NCBI GenBank assembly: GCA_026545765.1
Contig: CM048840.1
Location: 21,270,765 to 21,334,764 of the forward strand
DNA: 64,000 nucleotides
Direction of reading: 5' to 3'
Origin: Plantago major
Lineage: Eukaryota > Streptophyta > Magnoliopsida > Lamiales > Plantaginaceae
The notes below the pieces were generated by a model. The model saw nothing but the letters and a program-made list of their open reading frames with translations. It had not been told where the DNA came from and ran no database searches. Positions 59,085 to 64,000 of this stretch are shown piece by piece; the first letter of the stretch is position 1, and each line of letters starts with the position of its first letter. Both the position numbers and the translations under genes were made by a program.

Positions 59085-59345
59085 TACATTCAACTGTTTT
59101 GGTAGAGTCATGTAATGCAGTCCAACTGTATTAGTAGAGTTAAGTAATACAAATCAATCAGATTTAGAGTCATGTAATATACCCAATCAGTATTAGTAAA
59201 GTTAAATGTCTGATCATTGTATAGAGTCATGTAATACTGATCCAGTATTACTATTAGTAGAGTTAAATAATATCGTCCGACTGTATTGGCAGAGTTATAA
59301 ATACAGTCGTGTGTAAAAGTGTTTGGCCTTTTTATTAATAAAAGT
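59085..59345 (+). repeat. Degenerate tandem repeat with TATA box and AATAAA
   Basis: Four or five imperfect units of about 55-65 bp built on GTAGAGTCATGTAATAC / CCAACTGTATTAGTAGAGTTAA. The array ends in TATAAATA (59,296-59,303) followed about 35 bp later by AATAAA (59,337-59,342). It looks like the U3-R part of an LTR, or a promoter array, without any gene attached. Confidence 0.5.
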
Positions 59346-59379
59346 GTTTTGTTAGTCTCTCCTTATTCTCTTCCCATAA

Positions 59380-62162
59380 GGGGCTGTTTGATATGCTCAT
59401 GCCATTATTCTTGACACTATTTGACATTATTTGGCATGGGAAGATTCGTGTTTGGACAAAAAAAAATGTGTAGGAGAATTTGGCAACTGCCCATGGCAAA
59501 GGAATGGGGCAGCTCCCTGATTGGCCCATTGGGCTGACGTGGCTGATGCCATCCTTGGCATGATGCCACCCAATTTCAGTTGGCATGAAGAAACAGTGGG
59601 CTTGGCATGTATACAGTACCAGGTTTGTGGCCCAACACGAAAAATGTGTTTCCAAAAATAACCTCGAATTTTTGGGTCCACACGTTTTTGGAAACTTTCA
59701 GCTAAAGCTTCCAGCTACAGCTTCCCCAAAACTTCTCCTCGTGCACCCATTAGTTTCAGACAAAAGATGGAATTGACGATTCCGAAGGCGACAATTTCCG
59801 ACAAGATCTGGTGACCTCCGAGGTCGTTTGGTCCAGAGCTCCAAGGTACTGTAATTAGTTCAAGAGGGACAGATACTCTTCTAACTCGTGAATGTAGGTC
59901 AGATTTTTTTTGTTTCTTGGATTGTGTGTAGGGTTTCGTTTGCAAAAAGAGGAGATTTCATAGCTGTTTTCCGTAACAAAGGTTATTCGTTGTTACTTCG
60001 TACCTTTGTTATTTCGTACTGTGGTTCATCACATTCAAACTGCACCTACATTCCGCATTTGCATATTACTGTAATGAAGAAACATGTGATATTGTTTTTT
60101 GTTTGTCCGACTTGAGATAACTTGTTGTGTACTTGAATATGGGCTGGCATTTCAAAGTGTTTGTATTTTACATTGTGATTTGTGTATTCAATTGTTGCCA
60201 TTTAATCACAGATGACATATGAGGATGACCTGGCTTTGTATCATCATCAATTACTTTTACTACTATTCCAGTACTATAAGATGTCAATGACATTTTTCAT
60301 GGCTGTTTGTATGATGGCGTCTGAGTTGAACATGAGGAACTTCCGGACTCATTTACGAGATCCTATCGATAAGAAGAAGTACAACATGGAATACAGGCTT
60401 TATTGTCAATTGGACCGGAACTTCAGGCTGTTTGTCGAAGCGAATTCAAATTGTATTGACAACCTACGCATGGACAGGACATGTTTTAAGTGGCTAGTTA
60501 AGGTTCTGAAAAGAGATGGTGGTTTGAAGAACCAAGAGTTCATATCGGTTAAGGAACAGGTTGGAATGTTTTTGTCTATCTGTGCCCATAACAAGAAGAA
60601 TCGGGTAATACAATTTGATTTCATTCGGTCCGGTGAAACCATTAGTCGGTACTTTCATGAGGTGTTGAATGCAATTCTGCGTTTACACAAATCTTTACTT
60701 GTGGTGCCACAACCTATTACACCTGAATACAGCCCTCAACGATGGAAACACTTTCAGGTATTATATACTTTTGCATTGTGTCCAGTTAGGTTGACACGGG
60801 ATAGGGGCAAATCCATATTACTAGTTATTGAGTCATTGAAGTAAATAGTTTCTTACACGCAGGGGTGCCTTGGAGCCATTGATGGTACACATATAAGGGT
60901 CTGGGTCCCAGCCAATAAGCAAATACCTTACCGTGGAAGGAAGGGTATTGTAACTGTTAATGTTCTGGCTGCGTGTGACTTGAACATGAACTTCAGCTAC
61001 GTTTTGGCTGGTTGGGAGGGATCATCCTCAGATAGTAGGGTCCTTGCCAATGCATTAGCAAGGCCAAATGGATTCAGAGTTCCTGATGGTAATTTATGAT
61101 AGTTTGCACATTTATGAGTCGTAACATGCAATTGTAAGTACGTATGAGTACATGGTGATGTTTATTTTATGGTAATGATTGTGCAGGGAATTATTATCTT
61201 GTCGATAATGGATACACTCATGGGAAAGGCTTCATGTGCCCTTACCCTAAGAAGAGATACCATTTGAAAGCTTGGGGTTTTGGTAGGGATGCACCGCAAG
61301 ATCATGAAGAGTACTACAACATGGTTCATTCGAAGGCCAGAAATGTGATCGAACGGTGTTTTGGTGTCCTCAAGTTACGCTGGAAGATTCTTGCTGAAGA
61401 AAGCAAGTACCTTGTCGAAACACAGAACAAAGTCATACTAGCATGCTGTCTTCTACAGAATTTTATTCGCTTAAACATGACACGAGACCCCTTGGAAGAT
61501 GCTGTACTACAAGACGATGAGGATCAGCCTCTAACTGATGAGCCTCCTGGTGACGGGGTTCAAGTGGTTCGTAAAACTGACGAATGGATCTACAAAGTAT
61601 AGCAAAACAAAACTCGGTTTGTATCCTTAAGTTCTAATTATCAAAGCATGGAAGAAGACTGAATAATTAGGCATTTCTGGTTTTGTACACCTATTGATTT
61701 CTGACAAGAAACGTACGTACCCAATTCGAGGAGGTCAAATTTGTCTTATGGCGACGGTGAACAGTGAATCCGGCGCCGCTTTCGTCGGAGAGAGCAGAAA
61801 CACCACGACAGATGCCGGAGAGGGAATCTTGCATAACCTTTTCTGTTGTGCAAAATGGGGGGGGGGGGGGGAGGTTTGGTTTTATTTAAATAAAAGGGTG
61901 GTCATTTATGTCAATTCGTGTGCAAACGTAAGGGTAAAATTGTAAGAAGGTGGATACATGCTTCTTGCCAGAATATTACAATCGATGGCAAACAAAGGTT
62001 TGGCATGATTGGGCTTACTAAGGCCAGACCGAAAGTTGGCCCAAACACAAGGAAATCATAAGAAACAGTGGGCTTGGCATGGACATGGCATGGATTGGAT
62101 TGCCTTATTAAATGGTTTTTTTTGGCATGAAGAATGTTGCCAAAACGAAACCAAACAACACC
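59380..62162 (+). mobile_element. PIF/Harbinger element with intact transposase, TAA target duplication
   Basis: The ends GGGGCTGTTTGATATGC and (inverse) GGTGTTGTTTGGTTTCG form imperfect terminal repeats of the GGGNCTGTTTG type. TAA flanks both sides (59,377-59,379 and 62,163-62,165), the standard 3-bp PIF/Harbinger duplication. The element is 2.78 kb with one gene, a transposase on the + strand. I see no ORF1 (Myb/trihelix) gene in it. Recurrent GGCATGG/TTGGCATG words lie near both ends. A G run is at 61,857-61,871. Confidence 0.82.
60212..61602 (+). CDS. PIF/Harbinger (HARBI1-like) DDE transposase, 395 aa, 3 exons
   Basis: Would cut the element at its inverted repeats and insert it at TAA/TTA sites; DDE_Tnp_4 family. 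Exons 60,212-60,757, 60,863-61,088 and 61,187-61,602 join with GT-AG splice sites to 1,188 nt without a stop. The N-terminal helical part includes FKWLVKVLKRDGGL and VKEQVGMFLSICAHN. Catalytic residues are all present: Asp189 (GAIDGTH), Asp264 (YYLVDNGY), Glu313 (VIERCFGVLK); Asp239 (GSSSDSRVL) is also conserved. About 400 residues is the usual family length. The start at 60,212 follows an acceptor-like TCACAG, so the 5' leader may be spliced; it is the first ATG of the frame. Terminal repeats and target duplication around it argue for a live transposon gene rather than a domesticated ALP1/HARBI1 gene. Without an ORF1 partner here it would need one in trans. Confidence 0.9.
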
Positions 62163-62440
62163 TAAAAGAAAAGGATCAAACGCTATACTCCAGCATTCTT
62201 ATTCGCCTGGACTCGCATTCCGATCCTCCATATGCAGAGAATCGGAAAAATTAAGCTAAATGGAGAAAAAAAAATAGGCATCCTCTAACTTCTATATTCC
62301 GTTATAAAAATGAACGAAAAAGTAGCTAATAGTCATCCAAAAATTAAAAAAAAAAAAGAAAAAAGCGCTATGTGATTCTATGTGTGAAACAATTCTCCAA
62401 CCGCATTCACGTTCCAAAGAGTGTTCCTCAATCAAGTAAA

Positions 62441-62547
62441 CCATGATATAGGCATTGTTTTTTTTCTCAATGCCAGAGAGTACTCATTGAGCATTTCCCA
62501 TGATATAGGCATTGTTTTTCTCTATGCGAGAGAGTGTACTCATTGAG
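62441..62547 (+). repeat. Direct duplication of a 50-bp unit
   Basis: CCATGATATAGGCATTGTTT...GAGAGT...ACTCATTGAG occurs twice, at 62,441-62,491 and 62,498-62,547, with small differences. The rest of 62,166-63,309 shows no gene. An A-run at about 62,700 may be an old retroposon tail. Confidence 0.75.
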
Positions 62548-63309
62548 GGAGGGAGGGAGTAATTAGAATAGAATTAAAACTTTGAGTTGAATAAAAATTT
62601 AGGTGGTTTTAACCTGATTTTCTGAACTATAATTCTTGGCCAAACAGCCTCTGAGCATTTCTTATGCTCGTTTCTATTGAATGAATTTATTTTGTCATTT
62701 AAAAAAAAAAGTTAGATAGATAGGACCAAATCTCCTGTAGCTTCTACCATGAAACCTGCTTTCACATATGTATCCAAACACCTTACAAATCACAGAGAGC
62801 TACCTAGCCAAGTCTATACTGCAACTAGTATAGTATTTCAATATTGCAACTAGCACAGTATTTCAATATAGCCAAAGCAATAAAAATGGTTGTAAGAAAA
62901 TCCTGCTACATTGCTGCAGCCAAGACTAAATTTAAATATTTAAATGGACTAAGACATAGCACTACTGCACTAGGCCCATATCTATGGACTAAGACTGAAA
63001 GCAATAGTACTGTCTAAAACCAAACTTGATCATCATCATGGTGCGGCTAACTATACCCCTTCCAAAAGAGAAAATATTAATGTCTTTCTCTTTATATACA
63101 ATCCATAAAATAATGCACACCAAATGTAAAATCTCAATCCCTTCACTATCATGTCCCATTCATGTACACTTGTGTTGAAAATTTCCATCAATTCCAAGTT
63201 CAAAATCTTCCCTCTTATCGTCTTCAAAAAACCCGAAGCCCAAAATTTTTGAAAGCAAGACAAAGTCAGAAAAGTTGCAGCAATGAATAAGAAACGAGTC
63301 AATGACAAA

Positions 63310-64000
63310 TCACCTTTGCAATGTTCCCCCGTTAAATGAGTGTGTCTGCCTGATTGGACCACGTCGAGGCGATGGAGTGCCAAACACCATAGTTTGTGAC
63401 AAATTTACCATGTCGACCATGGATGGCGTTTGATAAGCTTGTACACGGCTTGTACTTTGGGTTGAGTCTCCTCTTGCTGTAGCCCTCTGCCAAGAATGTG
63501 AACTTAGTCCAGCCAGAACATAAGCCCTTCCGGAAGTTTCATAAACTTGTCTGTTTGCCATCCTTTCTTGCATTTCCATTAGCTCAGCATCCAAAGCTAC
63601 ATACAATCTGTCCCCTGATCGTGCTAGGGCTGTTTCTGATAGGTCCTTACGACATGATTGTAGAATGGCCACTGCAGAGGTTAAGTCGCCTAGTTCAGCA
63701 GCAATTTTAGCTTCGCACATTGCTTCTGCTGATCTATTCCTATTCCGCTGCTTATCCACTTCCATAGAGACCAATACGTCTGCAGTAACCGCTACTGGTC
63801 TTTGGATTTTCACGTCACTTAACGAGTCATGGGATGTGTTTTTAGTCACCGGGTGAGTGTATATGCATTTCACCTTTAGCAATGACATCTCTCCACTTGA
63901 TTCAGCAGCTGGAATATTGATCGTCACTAGAAAATCTCGTTCTTCTTCGGCGTACAAGTCTCCAACCCGAATACTGCCTCGTTTCCTATCCCACGTAAAA
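63310..64000 (-). CDS. C-terminal part of a WAV3/EDA40-like RING E3 ubiquitin ligase (5' end outside window)
   Basis: One open exon of 229 codons ending at TGA 63,312-63,310 and running off the right edge. Motifs match the C-terminus of the VWA-RING E3 ligases of the WAVY GROWTH 3 / EDA40 group: RVGDLYAEEERDFLV, VDKQRNRNRSAEAM, LDAELMEMQERMANRQVYE, SGRAYVLAGLSSHSWQRATA and VQAYQTPSMVDMV. In these proteins an N-terminal RING finger and a von Willebrand A domain precede this region; neither is in the window. Arabidopsis WAV3 members are E3 ligases acting in root gravitropism. I cannot choose between WAV3/WAVH and EDA40 from this part. Confidence 0.88.
   Translation of the reverse strand, partial: FTWDRKRGSIRVGDLYAEEERDFLVTINIPAAESSGEMSLLKVKCIYTHPVTKNTSHDSLSDVKIQRPVAVTADVLVSMEVDKQRNRNRSAEAMCEAKIAAELGDLTSAVAILQSCRKDLSETALARSGDRLYVALDAELMEMQERMANRQVYETSGRAYVLAGLSSHSWQRATARGDSTQSTSRVQAYQTPSMVDMVNLSQTMVFGTPSPRRGPIRQTHSFNGGTLQR

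Noticed and set aside
60212..61602. Domesticated HARBI1/ALP1 host gene
   Set aside because: TAA duplications and matching terminal repeats surround the gene, so a transposon is the simpler reading, although domestication is not fully excluded.
1..64000. tRNA, rRNA and CRISPR features
   Set aside because: None recognised; the repeats present are eukaryotic transposons, and no cloverleaf with A/B boxes stood out on reading.

Overview
This is nuclear genomic DNA of a flowering plant, almost certainly a eudicot. It is AT-rich, its genes have GT-AG introns, and the host genes are typical plant families: caleosin/peroxygenase, an NCRK-type receptor kinase and a WAV3/EDA40-type RING E3 ligase. About half of the window is transposable-element DNA, much of it nested. 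I cannot name the species from the sequence alone.

Layout. 1-15,596 is a nest of two Ty1/copia elements of one Sirevirus-like family. Element A runs on the + strand and enters from the left. It is interrupted at 3,303/3,304 by element B in the opposite orientation. A truncated + strand LTR ending at 15,596 is best explained as A's own 3' LTR. Both copies carry a long extra ORF downstream of pol, in the env-like position, split by short phase-0 introns. One of these introns is precisely missing from copy A. 16,608-20,215 is a decayed PIF/Harbinger transposon with ORF1 and transposase. 20.2-24.4 kb is intergenic, with a short retroposon flanked by a direct repeat, a GGT minisatellite and an LTR-like block. 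24,426-26,599 is caleosin gene 1 (6 exons). 27.1-30.4 kb is a LINE ORF2 remnant containing two nested DNA transposons. 34.3-39.3 kb holds two decayed Helitron helicases, a solo Sirevirus LTR with an AGATC target duplication, MITEs and a Helitron-type 3' end. 40.6-42.2 kb is an ORF1-only PIF/Harbinger relative. 44,065-45,919 is caleosin gene 2 (5 exons). 46,791-50,747 (minus) is a 9-exon NCRK-like kinase with a probable long intron-containing 5' leader. 54.3-58.3 kb has a MITE and a short LTR element. 59,380-62,162 is a complete-looking PIF/Harbinger element with an intact 3-exon transposase. 63,310-64,000 (minus) is the C-terminal end of a WAV3/EDA40-like gene that runs off the window.

How the genes relate. 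The two caleosins are paralogues about 17 kb apart, separated mainly by transposons. The upstream copy has a hydrophobic N-terminus. The downstream copy has lost one intron and seems to use a GC donor. The kinase lies convergent to caleosin 2. The most unusual system here is the Sirevirus 3' gene: its conserved intron-exon module, the copy-to-copy intron loss, the 81-nt in-frame intron and a possible private TATA box suggest that the element makes spliced and unspliced RNAs. Exon coordinates for the four host or transposase gene models were worked out by hand from splice signals and reading-frame continuity.
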